This document shows positions 37,641-51,945 of a stretch of 64,000 nt of DNA, piece after piece. Below the pieces are notes generated by a model. It worked only from the letters and a program-made list of their open reading frames with translations. It was not told where the DNA came from and searched no databases. Source of the stretch: Atopsyche davidsoni (Eukaryota; Arthropoda; Insecta; Trichoptera; Hydrobiosidae); NCBI GenBank assembly GCA_022113835.1, contig JAILWY010000009.1:18018001-18082000 (forward strand), given 5' to 3'. Position 1 is the stretch's first letter, and the number at the start of each line of letters is the position of its first letter. A program made the translations under genes and the position numbers.

Positions 37641-39010
37641 CCTCTCTGAGCTTCTTCTCGGCTGGGATATGCTTCGCCTGGTCGTCCCCGTCGCTGGCCA
37701 TCCTGCAGTCGGAGAACGGGTCTTTCCCCGTCAGCAACAGTGAAGCGTCATGGATCGCGTCGTGCCTCCCCATCGGCTGCGCCGTGGGCCCCATCATCGG
37801 TGCCTGGCTCTCGAGATACCTGGGCCCGAAGCAGAGCTCACTGATATCCGTGGTCCCTTACCTGCTCGGCTTCATTCTGATCGTGTTCGCGAGCAGCCCG
37901 GTGTGGCTGTACGCTTCGAGGTTCCTGTCGGGCATAGGGGTCGGTTTTGGACAGACAGCGACTCCTATTTATGTCGCTGAAATTGCGGAAAACCACAACA
38001 GGGGAGCGCTCATGACGTTCTTTGTTCTCACCATGGGCCTCGGTGCGCTCTTTATGTCGTGCGCCGGCCCTTACATGAGTATCGAAATCATGGCTGAAAT
38101 CGCGTCAATATTTCCGATTCTGCTACTGGCGACTTTGGTTTTCATGCCCGAGTCTCCTTACTACCTCATGAGATTGGAAAAAGAAGACGAAGCCAAAAAG
38201 TCCCTCAGATGGTTGAGACGGCAGAAGAACGAAACCGTTTTAGACGAGGAATTGAAAATCATCAGAAAGAGTGCAAGTGAAAATGTCGGATTTATGGAAG
38301 CCATAAAACAGCTTAAAGACAAACCTAACCCCAAAGCGTTGGGAATAATAAACATGGCGTTTATAAGTCAACAGATCTGCGGGGCGGTTATGGTGTTGTT
38401 TTACCAAGAGCAGATCTATAAAATATCAAAGCCACCGATCAACCCAGCTATCGCAGTCATGATATCCTCGGTCATAGGAAACTTCGCAGGAATTATCTCT
38501 ATATTCTTTGTGGATCGGTGGGGGAGGAAGCCAATTATCTTGATCTCCGCTCTCGGGTGCGCCTTATCGACCGGCACGTTAGGAACGTATCTTTTCCTGA
38601 ATGAAAGATCTCTATTGAACGATATTCCCAATGTAAACTGGACTCCTGTGATTGCGTTGAACGCATTGCAGATATTTTTTGCGTTTGGGCTCAGCCCTGT
38701 GCCATCTACGCAGTTAGGAGAGTTATTCTCCTCGAGTGTCAAAGAATTAGCCTTCTGTTTGCTCTCGGTTATAGCGGCTGTGGAAGGGTTCATCATTACC
38801 AAGCTGTACCAAGTCGTGCTTGATGCATACGGAATGCCTATAGTATTCTGGGGGCTGTCTTCGCTCACCTTCCTTACATTTATTGCCATGTGCTGGATGG
38901 TACCTGAAACTAAAGGGAAAAGCTTTTTGGAAATACAGAATCTCTTATCTTCTCCAAAAAAAGAACCTAAGGAAGAAGTGAAACTTCAGCACACAATAAC
39001 GCGGTATTGA
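37641..39010 (+). CDS. Sugar transporter gene B (SLC2/Tret1-like MFS), main coding exon
   Basis: Second exon of a 483- or 487-aa sugar porter, depending on the first exon used. The acceptor is TTTTTTCCAG at 37640, in the same phase as gene A. The open frame continues upstream into the poly-T tract, but that part is intron translation and not protein. Motifs, numbered on the 483-aa form: R121 with GIGVG 125-129; PESPYYL near 197; QQICG 271-275 in helix 7; VDRWGRK 318-324; GLSPVPS 377-383; PETKGK 449-454. The DRWGRK loop is more canonical than in gene A, but the helix-10 Trp is Ser. It should be an integral plasma-membrane facilitator with both termini cytosolic; the substrate is unknown. The first third (about 37641-37960) is strikingly GC-rich, unlike gene A or the rest of this exon. 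The TGA stop is at 39008-39010. Confidence 0.93.
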
Positions 39011-39275
39011 GATCTTTAGTGCTCCGAGTAAATCGACATTTCTAGTCTTCGAATAATTGAACGAGGTTGAATGATAATGGATGTGCATGTGACAAATGGA
39101 CTGAATGTGTATATAATAACTGTGAAATAAGTATAAACCCACCGAATACCGGGCTTATAACGTTAGAATCGCATACAAATCAACAATTGTGATTTTTAAT
39201 GATAAATATTATATCCTAGACTATTTTTAATATAATTTTTTATTCCCATTACTCCAAAGCAATATCAAAAATGTA

Positions 39276-39289
39276 AATAAATAAATAAA
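39276..39289 (+). terminator. Overlapping polyadenylation signals for gene B
   Basis: Three overlapping AATAAA hexamers (39276, 39280, 39284), about 270 nt after the stop and followed by T/G-rich sequence. Confidence 0.65.
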
Positions 39290-39687
39290 ATTCAAATATG
39301 TCTTACTTGTTATTATTTTAAATAAAACCTTCGACGCTTACTAACACATTTTAGTACGGAAACATATATATTTACATTCAATTTACTGGTTAACTAGTAT
39401 ATAAATAACAACCCACTGAATATTTTTATAAATTAAAGTTAAACACGAATTTAATATGTATTTAAATAGGTTGTAAGAATATTCTTATCTGTTCGTTAAA
39501 AAATAAATATATTAACTACGGAAATAAATATCTTTAGTGCTGACAGATATTGCGTTTTATAAAAACCCTAGTATAATATCCGCTTTTGGGAATTTTCTCT
39601 AAAAAGACTAGATGTTTACCCTGACGTGTTAAAAAAAATATTACAAATATATCTTTGTTGTAACGGTGGGGTTGCATTAAAAGACGT

Positions 39688-39693
<6 letters not shown>

Positions 39694-39771
<78 letters not shown>
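39694..39771. repeat. Long (TA)n microsatellite
   Basis: Close to 80 nt of TA repeat, the longest in the window, beginning about 0.4 kb after the gene B polyadenylation signals. Confidence 0.95.
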
Positions 39772-39774
<3 letters not shown>

Positions 39775-40271
39775 AAATCTATGCTGTCATAAAACATTAC
39801 CCTTGGTCAAAGGTCAGATGGGCGGAAGAAGAACACGTGTCGATTTTAAAGTTATAAAACAACTAAAATGTTTAATCTGTACTTTGACCTCAATCATGGT
39901 TATATGGCTCTTGGACTAGGATAGAAAGGAACAATCATAAACGGCAATAATGATCGAGTTAAGAACCTGGTATAATATATTAATATTTATTATAACACCT
40001 AAACAGAGTCACAATCAATCAAGTCTAACCTTGCATTAGAATCATATGTGCTAATCAGTACAGTTATAGATAATTACCTTAATTAATAAAACGAAAGTAA
40101 TAAAAACACATATAGTTCTTGGTATTTCAAAATTAATAAATCGGTTAATTTTTTGCATGTTTTTGTGCTTGTGTGTTGCTGGCTTTTATCTGCGGGCTGA
40201 TAAAAAATACTACAGGAAAATAACCATTAAGTAAATAAAACCGAAAAAGGTATGTTATATTAAAATTATGT

Positions 40272-40272
40272 A

Positions 40273-40344
<72 letters not shown>
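40272..40344. repeat. Poly(A) tract joined to (TA)n
   Basis: Nineteen A residues (40272-40290) run directly into more than 50 nt of TA repeat. Confidence 0.95.
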
Positions 40345-40355
<11 letters not shown>

Positions 40356-43300
40356 AATATATATAAACTTCATAAAATAATTAATAACATTGAATAAAAT
40401 GTGCGAATAGAAAGCACCGTTTGACGTATTCAATATACTGTAATCAAAACAATAAATATAAATGTTTAGTTTGATGTAAGGTTTATGGGTAATAGATATA
40501 TTTAAAAAAAATATTTTTTTTTATATACTGCTTTAAAATATAAAATAAGTGGCATATAAATCATAATCATATAATGATTTATTTGGTATTGCCACCTAGT
40601 GACTTTCTATAAGACCCGTTGAGCTGTGGATTGCGAAAGTTTTTTTGATGATGCTTTAAAGTTTTCAAATATTTTCAACAGATGTCAGGCTATATATTAA
40701 TATTTTAATTAATTTTTAAAAAATCACATTTACACAAAAAGCCTTGTAATCGTGGACAGAGTATTTAAACACCCAATCAGGGCAAAACATTTAAAATTGG
40801 TTCATTACTACTTCCAAGCTACGTGTGATGATGGATACATTCAGAAGAAAAAAAAAAAAAAAAAAAGTGTGCATTGGGAGAGACACCTGAAAAAGTCGAT
40901 ATAAATGATTAATTGAATTTTATTAATTTTTAAATATTCAGATATTCAAAAACATTATTTTTTATTAAACGATTGCTTCAATTATAATTATTCTTCCTCA
41001 AGTATAATTATTTTTGATATCAAATATTAATGGAATCAGAAAAACTGAAAATGGTATTTTTTTAAAACATTGAAACAAAATCTACCAGTCTCGTGCTAGA
41101 AATATAACGAAATTACCAGAGTTTTTTTACTAGAAGGAGAAATTTATATCTCTGTTTAGCATTTTTAATTAAGTCTCTTAAGTATCTTCTCTTTATTTAC
41201 TGTGAGAGATCTTTTTACTACTTCAGTATTCCACCACGATCCAAACATTTATTTAAGTTTTTTTTTACTAATTCTTATAACTCCATGTACACCTTCATTA
41301 TAACAACCTGCCATAATTATAACTCGTTACGTTTGATTTATGAACAGTTAATATTTAATAAGTAATAATAAATATTAATTCCAAATTTAATATTAAATGA
41401 ATTACAAGGGAAGAGAAGCTCAAATCTGTTTCACAAATTAAATTAAATAGATAATGCTAAAATTACGGATAATCGTTAGTAATATTAATTATGAATATTT
41501 TATATAAGTTGTAGAAAATATTAAAATTACTTCCAGAACGTAATCCACCTAACTCGAAATCAAAATTTTTCGTACTCCAAATCTTACCTACAAAATTTTG
41601 AGTGACTTTTAAATGTGAAAATCATAACGACTGGAATATCACATATTTGATTGTTTGATTGTGATTTCGCATTATATTGTCAGAACTAAAAGAGCGAGTT
41701 ATCATTTTAATGATGGTCTTTTCTCGTCGGTTCATATTTGAACTGTGTGTGTAAAATCCATTTTTTTTAAATACACTGTATAATAAATCAAAGCTTCTTA
41801 CATTTTTGCAATGTGCACCTGAAAAAAATATTAATCACATACACAGATGTTGATATGAGACTACATGTAAAATAATAGCACTTTTATTTGTGACCGCTTC
41901 CGCATTTTTAGGAGACATTCTGACAAAGCCCTCAAAAGGCTAAATCGCCATTATTAGCTGTTCGTGCTTGTTCTTAAAATGTGGATACGGTCTGTTGTAG
42001 CAGATAGTAAGCAATGCCACAAGTCAGAAACAAACCACCACAATCAACCCCGTTGTCTTCACGTGGAGGCTGTACACTCCGCAAACATTCACAGGGGTTA
42101 AAATGACTCCAAAAACTTTTGCGTCGTCGAGAAAAATCTACCCCGAGTCACGTTCGGAAAAACGCGTACCGTGAATAAGGATGACTCGAAATTTCTGATT
42201 GAATATACAAGTAGGGTGGGGGGAGAGTATTCCTGAAAGAACAGAGCGGAAACTTCCAGAAAGAATGAACAAAAATTCGAATATTTTAACAACTTTGTAA
42301 TTTCGTAGAGACTGCTGAGCTACGGATCAATAATTTTAATACTTAAATTTTGAATTTTTTATTCTAATAATACAAATAAATCCAACGAATGTCTATTATT
42401 GAAGATATCGAGCTAAGATAAACGAAACGGTGCTGTATTAACAAGATAATATAAAACAAAATCGTTTGAACATGGACAACACTTATATTAGGCAACCAAG
42501 TTTATCGAAGCAACAAAACAATGGCGGCTGTTTTCGGGTTGTGGCGACTTTGAATTGGTTATAAGATCTTACACAATCGATTTCCATGTGAAACGACGAG
42601 ATATTAATAACTATCTCGCTTCAGTGTCTTTGAAATGCCTTGCCACTTAACGCAAGTGTGGAACTGATGAATCCAAAAAATAGGATTTTTTCTATTGTTT
42701 CAAATAAAAAATTAATCAAAGACAATCTAAAAATAAGGCTACACATTTATTCTTGCTATTATTTTTTCTAATTTATCGATCATAATTAAATCATATAGTA
42801 TTTTTTTTTAAACTTTGAAAATATTGCAATGGTTTTGGTCATTGGGCAATAAATAATAGGCAAGCAATAAACAGATAAGTGTATTTTTAAAATATGATCC
42901 AAATAATCACCAGATAACGTTTCTATGCCATTGTGTAAGCTAAATTACAGGACTATATGTTTTGAATTTACGCTATTGGCTTAATGTGCAACCATATACA
43001 ATAAATTTTTATTTTATTGTATAATAAGATTTAAAGTTAAATGCATTAAAAATAATATACAAATATAATTCTTCTTTCACAAGTTGACTTTCTCAAAGGC
43101 TTGATTAGAAAACTGTTTTACATCGTTACTGTTAAAACAATTAACTAGAATATGACATACAAAAATGATCATAATTTCTAAGCCTTTTTGTAATTTATAT
43201 TTGCATTTTTTTTACCAGTTTCAAATAAAATTCAAAAACACACTTTATTATTTCTATGTAATTGATTACCTGGAAGAGCGAAGTTAATATTTTATAAGAC

Positions 43301-45385
43301 CATTTAATCTATTCCAATTGCAGCGCTCGAGATATTTCAAAAGTACTTGTATGAATAATATAAAAAAATTATAATACACAATTAGCTGAACTTGCATGAA
43401 AAATACATTTTTCGTGACTGCGATCTCTAGTACACGAGAACTAATATTCCATGCGCATTTACAATCCGTATTCTTCCTCTATTTGTAAGCTGTGCACTTT
43501 ATAATGCAATGCTGCGCTTATGCACTTCCTTCTTGTTATTTATTAATGTGCAATTCGGAGAAACTCAGCCGTCTTGTAATATAATTTTTCAGAGCTTTAT
43601 ACAGTCTTTATTATTATAACTGAATATCTGCAACGCGTGCACACAATTTTCAAAATACATAGCAGTCATGTCACTGTACATAATTAAATTTCAAACAAAA
43701 TCACTTGCTTTTATTTGCCCCGAGAATTTCAAAATAAGAATTTGTAAATTAATATTTTAAAACACATATTGTAAGTTAAGAAAAAAAGTTGTTTTCTTGG
43801 TATAAAAACACTGATGTATTTGCAAGTCTTTGTTAATTACAATAAATCTGAATTTTGGGCGCAACCCGCGTCCGGATCTTGATTTTATTAAAATATTATC
43901 GCTGTCACCGTTCTTGTAGAAAAATTGAAATGTTCAATACAAATATTCACTCACTTTTAACTAATAAACTTGGTTCAAAGGTCATAGTGGTCATAAAATT
44001 AAAACACTAGACGTAATAGGCAATAGAATTAAGTCTACCCAGAAACCGCCTATGGACTGTAAAAAATACGTGTATTTTTAATTAATATCACACGGTGGTG
44101 TTAAATACATTTATTTTAAATTTTGATAAAATCGTGTATAACTGTTCTTCGATCGTTCTTTACTAATACTAATTAAATCAACTAGAATATTTTGTAGAGA
44201 TACTTTGAACTTTTGTTTATTAATGTAAATTTAGACGAAGATTAGAAATTAGCAGAGCACAAAAGCAGGCATGTACTGCAGTGCTTCTTCAACGGTGTTT
44301 TGTATAACATTTATTTAATTTTATCGAGAAAACTTATGAATGAATACTTTCACTTTTGTTCACTAAATACATATGGACTTAGTGCTTTTTTTTAAATTGT
44401 ATTATGCAAATGAAATACAAATACAAATACACTAAATTGAAAACAATTTTTTGCCTATTTCACAGGCTCATTCAATAGTTTTTAAAAGCAATAAATATGT
44501 ATTTATTATTGGGTTAAGCGCATCACTCTGAAACCCAGTTTCCGTGATATCCTCGGGTGAGAGCATTTCTCCGAGTGCGCTTGGAGTTGACAATCATTTT
44601 TATTTTCAAGCCGTCCTCAATTGATTTAATCGGAGACCTTATCTATAAATACCGAATTTACTTGTTTATTCGATTGTTATTTTGACTAGACAAGTATATT
44701 TTACTTTGATTTTGGTGAACACCTTACACAAAAAAAATGTTTGACCCTTTCAAACGTTCGTATCAAATCTCTCTTTAACTTGAGCCGGAATGTAAAAACT
44801 TGACTCGATCAATGTTTTATAAAATAAATATATCGACAGTGATAACTTGGACATCTCATATATAGCGCACTTATAGATTTCTAAACCACACTATTCAAAA
44901 TATAAAGATTAAACACCTAAAATATTTAAAAATGACAACACAAAATTAAACACACCACACGATTTTTTTTAATCTGGGTAAACCGGATGCCTACTAACTT
45001 AGTTAACGTAGATTAACATTCTGTGTATTTAATCTCAGCTCACTCTACACGTTTAAATTTACCTGCGAAAATTAAATTACAAGTCACGTATTCAATCAAA
45101 TATTTTGTCGATAGTTTCAATACGCGTTTAAACAAATATTCCGCCTCACTATCACTGCACCGAGTTCAATTTTACTAGAAAATTTACAACTACATTGAAT
45201 TCTCGTAGTTTTGTTTAAAATATATTTTGGAGCGTAAATACTGTTGTTTGGGTGTTATCCATATTTGTTTAAACCAGGCATTGGCAACCCATGCATATTG
45301 TATGTTGACTTGGGGATGTAATGCAGTTCGTGCCACACGCAAACAGGTAATTATATTTAGATTAAAATAAAAAGAATATTAGTAA

Positions 45386-45480
45386 ATGTTGAGCATGAGT
45401 GGTGGTCGACCCCATAGCGATATAGAGACTTCAGCTTTGAGCCTCGAGGAGTGGTCTCCTCTCTTAAAACACCTGCAAGC
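45386..45480 (-). repeat. Diverged fragment of repeat family 2
   Basis: On the minus strand, GGTCGACCACCACTCATGCT followed by CAACATTTAC resembles GGCGACCACTTTACTCATGC at 50187-50206. A GAGGAG...CTCCTC stem lies inside. The 68-codon plus-strand frame over it is not considered a gene. Confidence 0.35.
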
Positions 45481-48400
45481 CGGCTTACCTTTGTGTCTCA
45501 TGTGTTTGCACATACCTTTTGTCTTTATTCTACAAAATGAAAAAGTTAAAAGTCAGATAATCTTAGAACGGAAAGTGTATAATAACACTTAGCAATTAGA
45601 TGACAATTACACAGGCAAGTAGACAAATAGTAGAAAACATTTTAAACATATTGAAATCTGATTTGATTGGTCTCCGGTTAAAATGCAGATTTTGCGATTT
45701 TCCTGTATGCAACAAGACAAGGCTGTAGACTTATTAGTACAGTTATATTTGTAATTATCTCCGAATTTTTCTTGCTGTATATATATCTGCTTCTACTCTT
45801 GTACAATTATATAAAGTGATTCGGTAAAATTAAAAGCCAAAATTCTTTTACATTTGTTCATTTCTTGACCCTAGTAAAAAGTGAACGTGACTAGGCTACT
45901 ATGATCATATTTGATTTCTACTGCTACTTATATGTCTCGTCTCTTGAGGCAAAATACTCTTGAAGATTAATGCAGTTAAAACTTTTTGTTCTTAGATTTG
46001 CTGATCTTGGATTTTTTACGATTTGGTAGTAAATCTAAAAGATAAAAACATGTTTTATTTTGTTAAAAAAAAAATTTATTGAAGTATTTATCAATAAAAG
46101 TCGTTCAGTACACGTCTTCAAACAGAGCACATGTGTCTCTTCGCTGTTGTCTTTTTTCTTTTGGCCTTCCTTCCCGAGAGATAAACGAGAAGTTTTAAAC
46201 CGCTGTGCTCCATTTTGGTACCGCAATAAAGTTACGACCATAGTTTTCTAGAGAAGTCGCCTATCGGGAAAATACAAGTTGATACAGCATCCTTCCCGCT
46301 GTCGCTGGTTTTTTTTATTGCTGCGAAACAATTCTGGAAACTTTAGAGACAAGGCAAAAAAGTCAAATATCGGGAGGGATTATCATCACGAACATAACAC
46401 GCTATAAATATATGGAGTCATGGATGAGAGATTACGACAATTTAATATGAAAGCGCTTTTACCTTTCAGGGACGGTGTTTGATTTAAAAAATAATAATTT
46501 TAATTTTATCATTTTAATTTTGATATCCCTGAAGGCAGTCAAAGCACGAGAACCAAAATTTCGGAAGACTGAAAACATTGAACATCTCAACATTTAAAAA
46601 ACTAAATCAAGTAATAGCGTACACGTTAAACAATAAATATCAATTAGGAGATCCGCGGATGAGAACACGATCGTAATACTATTTCTAAATCAACGTCCAT
46701 GAGAATTTAAAATTCACGAAAATGGTTTGTACATTACATTGGAATTGCTGCAAATTAAACAATATTTCATATAAAACGAGCGGCTTGTAGGCTGCAGTAG
46801 AGCGGAGCCCAATCATGTTGTACTTTTTCGAGTTCATGCTTCTATTCTATTAATACTTAAAACCCTAGAGATTTATGTGTTCAATACTCATTACCTGGAA
46901 GATTTATGACCTCAGAAATAAGAAATTTTCGTCGTCTTTCAGCATTTTCTAAGGCCACTTTACTTTTAAATGGAAGCTCGCCGCCGGATAACACTCAAAA
47001 TATATATTTTTTTAATTCCTTCGGATTGAAAATTATAAACTAATAATTTACTCCAGTTCTAATCTAGGGTAAGCGATAAATCAAGTTGCTTTTTCCCTAT
47101 TGTGTTTTTCGTAAAACATTACAACAAACTTCAATTGCAATCATGCGATGTATTAATATTGGAATGATAGTATATAAACAATAAACCTCTAATTTAGTCA
47201 GATCTTTATTGATCCCTCGGCATAATTATACAGAGACATAAAAACGTGAAGAAACCACGTGTTTTTTTGTATATTATATTTAAATATTTTGCAAAATTAG
47301 CATAAAATTTGTATAAAATTTAATAAAATTAAAATATGGTTTTAGCAGTGATGTCTAATCTCCAGATTTCAGGTGGTGTCCTGGAGCATGAAAGATTATG
47401 TACAACTTCCATTACGAGCCTGCGCGCTTTACTTAACTTTTCGGGTTAAGAAAATAATCTCACCTGCTGAAGTTTTTAATTAAATTAAAAAATATATTAA
47501 ATTTTTCGTTATCACGCTAATGAATAAGTCATTATATATTTTTTTAAATGGAAAGCATAGAATGTAAAAAAACACATTTGAGAAAACTAAAACAATAAAG
47601 ATAACTTAGACTTGAGCCTTTTAAAATTGGCATTCATTTACTTTTTATCTAAGTAAATTATTTAAAAAAAAAAATATGTTTTCTTATTAACTCAAAATAA
47701 ATATAACTATATATTTATAATATAATAAAATAAAAGTAAATTTATAAAATAATATTTAATATATAAATCAGAAAATACATTTAACGGATCTTGTTACTGA
47801 AAAATATTAAATATTACTGAGAGAAGCGAGAAAGTTTCAACGGCGTGCCATATACGATTATGAAGCACTCTTTGCTGGAAATTCCTAAAGGAGTTTATTC
47901 CACTCTAATTTTCTTCACGGTAAGCTCGATTCATTTATCCACATTAACTTCATATAAAATTTTGAAGTTAACGCTTCCAATGGAGGTTCTTAAAACGATT
48001 TAACAAGACACACGGAATGAAATTTACTTGTGCAAAAAAAGCTTGAAATCTACATTATTCCGCGTTTTAAACTTATTTTTCAAGTCCATATTTAATGCAT
48101 CTTAAAAATAAATTCCATTAATATCTGTTTTCATAGACGTTCTTGTTATTTTTTTATAATATAAATAAGACATGGATCACAGCAAACAGAAAAAAATCAG
48201 AGAGACCTTTTTAACAATATTTCAAAAGGTAGTTGTGAAAGTATGTTTTTTTTTTACTTGAAATATTATGGTATTTATTTTATTTAAATACATAATAATC
48301 ATTATTTTTAAAAAGTGCATATTTACACAATCTTTTAAAATATCACATGGTTTATCATATAAATTTAAATAAAGTTTACTCTTATCTATATATCTTAGAT

Positions 48401-50159
48401 GGAATCGTCATATAATTTGGATTTGACCAAAAAATAAATTGTTAATGGTATGGAATTTGTGACAACCCTCGTAAAATCTTTCCATCGCTTTTTTATCGTT
48501 ATTAAATGGTATATGTGTGTGAAAATCGGAAAGTTAATATTATTACCAAAATAACCAGATTTTATACGATTTTGAAATTATTTTTATTTTTTACATAATA
48601 TCACACTATGCTATTAGCGAATTTTGACACACTACTGTGACGATGTATGATATCTGATTTTGCAAATACTTACTTCTCATACATAGTTTTAACATGAGCT
48701 GCAGCATTGTTGAGCCATTGTTATGCTTCATACTAAAGCATCGCTTACAAGTGCCTGCGGGCTTGCGCCATGTTACCAACTTCCCCTACGAATCCAGCTT
48801 TAATAGATATAGCTTTTGGCAGAGTGAGGTGATCGAGTGTAGTTTATATTGAATCTAAGTTTTCAAGCGGTGAAAAAAAAAAAAAATTAGCTAGCAAAAG
48901 ATTCATTTTTTATACATCACAAAAAATATATAATAAGTTCCAAAAGAAGAAAATATATTCTACATAGTTTGCGTATTTTGAGGTCATTGAAAAAATATTT
49001 AAAATAAAGGGTTTAATTATTATGAAATTTAGAATTTTTCTTTAATTTGCTCCGGCGCTGTTCCTTTCACCGAAGTCTGCAGCTGGGTGAAATTTTATGA
49101 ACCATTTTAGAATAAGTCGCTCTCTTTTCACTTATTTCCGCAAATTACCTCAGTTTATAGATTTGGAGTCATAAAGCCGTGTTCAAGAAACTTTTCAATA
49201 TTCAAATCTTTCATTAAATTTCAGCTCGTTAATGTAATGAATGAAGTCTCGTTAATGTTTTACTACCGTTTTTATGGTTAGTAGAGAATAACGGAAGTAA
49301 ATTTGATTTTATGAGATAACTTTATGTTTTCGGAAGTCGATCTTTGTGTATTTATGTGAGATGCAAATTTCACATAAACTTATTTGTATTCAAAGCCTCC
49401 AAATAGAGTATTTACATTACAATAAACAGAAGTAAACAAGTTTTTAAGCTATCAAAATTGTTTAGTATAATATATACAAGTAATAAAATAATTAATTGAT
49501 TCATTGTTGAATACAAGAATAAAAGTTATTATTTGAATATTATCATAGTATATACGCATGTTTATATTGTATACAAAAAGTAGATGCGACGTTGAAATGT
49601 TCATTTTAATGGATTTTTTGATTGGGAAAAAATTTGATCACAAATTATTTCAAGCATTTTTAAATATTGATTATACCACCTTTGTGTAGATTTATGGTAG
49701 TTTTTTTTTTCTCTTTACTTTATACACGTAACAAGCAAACGGAAGTTGACCCAGGTACATCCATAGGTAACTGCATAGCAGAGGATCGATTCCTGTTATC
49801 ACTAGACGCGATGAGCCGATCTGTTCGCGTTTTTGTACCCGGCCTGGTAAAGTGAGGAGGCAGGGCATGTGATTGCCGTCTGCCGGATATGCGGCGGTAT
49901 GAAACTCATTTCCTGTCAGCTGATGGGGTGTGTTTATATCTCCCCTAGTCTTACCCTTTGAATGTAATAGAACCCTAAACTATTTAGTTATATCGATTAA
50001 AGTATAAGCCGCTATGTAGTGCAATGTTAATTTCCAAACACAATGATATTGGCTTCATTCACTTTGATTATAATATGATAATAATTCAGTTAATATGAAT
50101 TCAGATATCTACTGATGGTGAAGTAACGTTTGGATTCATTTATATGTAATATCTTCTAT

Positions 50160-50222
50160 ATAAAGTGCCTCTCCTCATAAAAGATTGGCGACCACTTTAC
50201 TCATGCTGAGTAAATTGACAAT
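50160..50222 (+). repeat. Diverged fragment of repeat family 2
   Basis: AAAGTGCCTCTCCTCATAAA and GATTGGCGACCACTTTACTC match, over about 45 nt, the minus strand of the block near 25690-25735. Confidence 0.45.
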
Positions 50223-51324
50223 GTATTAGAGTATATGATGGAAAATAAGTTTACAAGAAAAATCTACTCTACTTGTAAGAAACGTACAACAACTACATAG
50301 AACCCTTAACTAATTTTACGGAATTGATTTGTCAGAATGGAATAAAAATACAAGAGGAGTGATTTAATAAAGTCATCACCAAAATGTAGGCTTTGAATTT
50401 TCTTCACGTCTCCAAATGCTGCCACTGCCAACTTTCGACGCCCCAGCCTCACAAAAAGACAGGACTCGGCTGCAGCCATTTCGAGCCATAACTGCAAAAA
50501 GCTACCAGCGCCTGTGTAAATTCGAAGGTTGCTCAATAATTATAAAACATAAAAATAAAATATATTTTTTAGAATTATCTAAATTGTTCTTAAAATTTAT
50601 CGTGCATACATAACGTGTTTCAGTGATTAAATTATTACTTTGAAATTTTTGAGTTGACCAACCGGATTGATCAACAAACAGTAAAAAAATTTTTTTTTGA
50701 GAATTTATAATTTAAAAAAATATATAGTATAAGTAACTCTTAAAAACATTGAGACAGCACAGGTGGTGATTTTTATTTAGCCATGTCAGTTATTGAACGT
50801 ATTTATACCATATTTTTTCCTGAAACAATTATTTTGAAACAATCGATCATTGAAAGCCACTAACTTCCTTTCCATAAATAAGTAATAAATTATTTAGTAA
50901 AATATTATCAAGTTCTCTTTTACATGTATTTTTAACTCAAATGACTGTGTTTTTTATTGGAGCATTTAAAGCCTTTTCCCTCTTACTAATACGAACCAAT
51001 TTGAAGGTGCCTTGGAAAAATAAAAGATCTTTTAGTTATTATTTGTCTGGTTTATTAATATGTATTTAATATAATTTATTTTAGACATATAAACTGAACG
51101 CCTTATGTGAGTCCCATACCCTCGCAGCTGTCACCGCCAGACTGAAGAGGATATCTCCATTAATTAACACTGCACACAAATACGTTTTAAGAAAGTTTTA
51201 TAAAAAGCCTATATATATATAGGTAAAATAATATTAGCCTTCAACATGTCTAAAACTCACTTACTAATAGATTTGTTAGGGATAAGTTTAGTATCGCATA
51301 ACAGTATTGGTCAAAATGGTTTTT

Positions 51325-51329
51325 CTCGT
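51325..51329. other. Target-site duplication, left copy (CTCGT)
   Basis: CTCGT immediately before the 5' LTR, repeated at 56919-56923 immediately after the 3' LTR. Five bases is the usual duplication for BEL/Pao elements. Confidence 0.9.
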
Positions 51330-51785
51330 TGTTACCAACCCGATGAGACAATAGATTATTTTAAGTTTGAATTTAATCTAGATGTTATTTACTATTGTTG
51401 AATAAAATGGCGCCCGCCAGACCGGCGCTGGTTTTTAAGTTTAAACTAGTTTAACGAGCCGACCAGGGTCCTATCCCTCTGTAATAATGAATTGTTGGGA
51501 TACAGCTTCCTATAAAAATAAGATTTAGTTGACTTTTAGAATTACTTGTTACTGATTTATATTTGAAAGTAGGTATAGAAATCATTACTTCGCGAAGTTA
51601 TTTCCTTTGATTTTAAACCTCGCGCTTGTTTAAATACTAGATTTCTTTGTGTAATCCGATAACCAGGAAACTAAAGTATATTTTACGATTGTGAGCACAG
51701 TTAATAAATAATTAGTTGATTGCCAAATTTTAATATGTTTTGAGTGCGTAATCTTCTAAAAATACTTTTCTTTGTTCTGAAACCG

Positions 51786-51820
51786 TATAAAGACCAGTGA
51801 GAGCCCCCAAAGGGCCAGTG
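51786..51820 (+). promoter_or_regulatory. LTR promoter (TATA and initiator)
   Basis: TATAAA starts at 51786; the A of CCAGTG at 51817 is 31 nt downstream. This is the expected start of the R region and of the genomic RNA. The same sequence is in the 3' LTR at 56297-56331. Confidence 0.6.
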
Positions 51821-51945
51821 TGTGTTCGACGAGTGTTCGAAGTGTCTTCATGGGGTAACTATGCCCGGAGACAGCACTCCGGTGAGACGTAAATTGCGAT
51901 CTTATCGTTAATATCCGGCGAGGTTATGAAAGGTTCATTCCCGCT

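Larger units (their letters stand above)
39290..51324. other. Intergenic sequence without recognised genes
   Basis: AT-rich with microsatellites at 39.7 and 40.3 kb. Scattered GC-richer islands (about 42000-42290, 44510-44640, 46140-46310, 46890-46990, 47850-47930, 48710-48850, 49720-49960, 50400-50540) hold short open stretches. Two of them look exon-like: the minus-strand GELPFKSKVALENAERRRKF near 46.9 kb with a possible donor, and the plus-strand MKHSLLEIPKGVYS near 47.86 kb before GTAAGC. None joins into a gene I can support. Confidence 0.5.
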
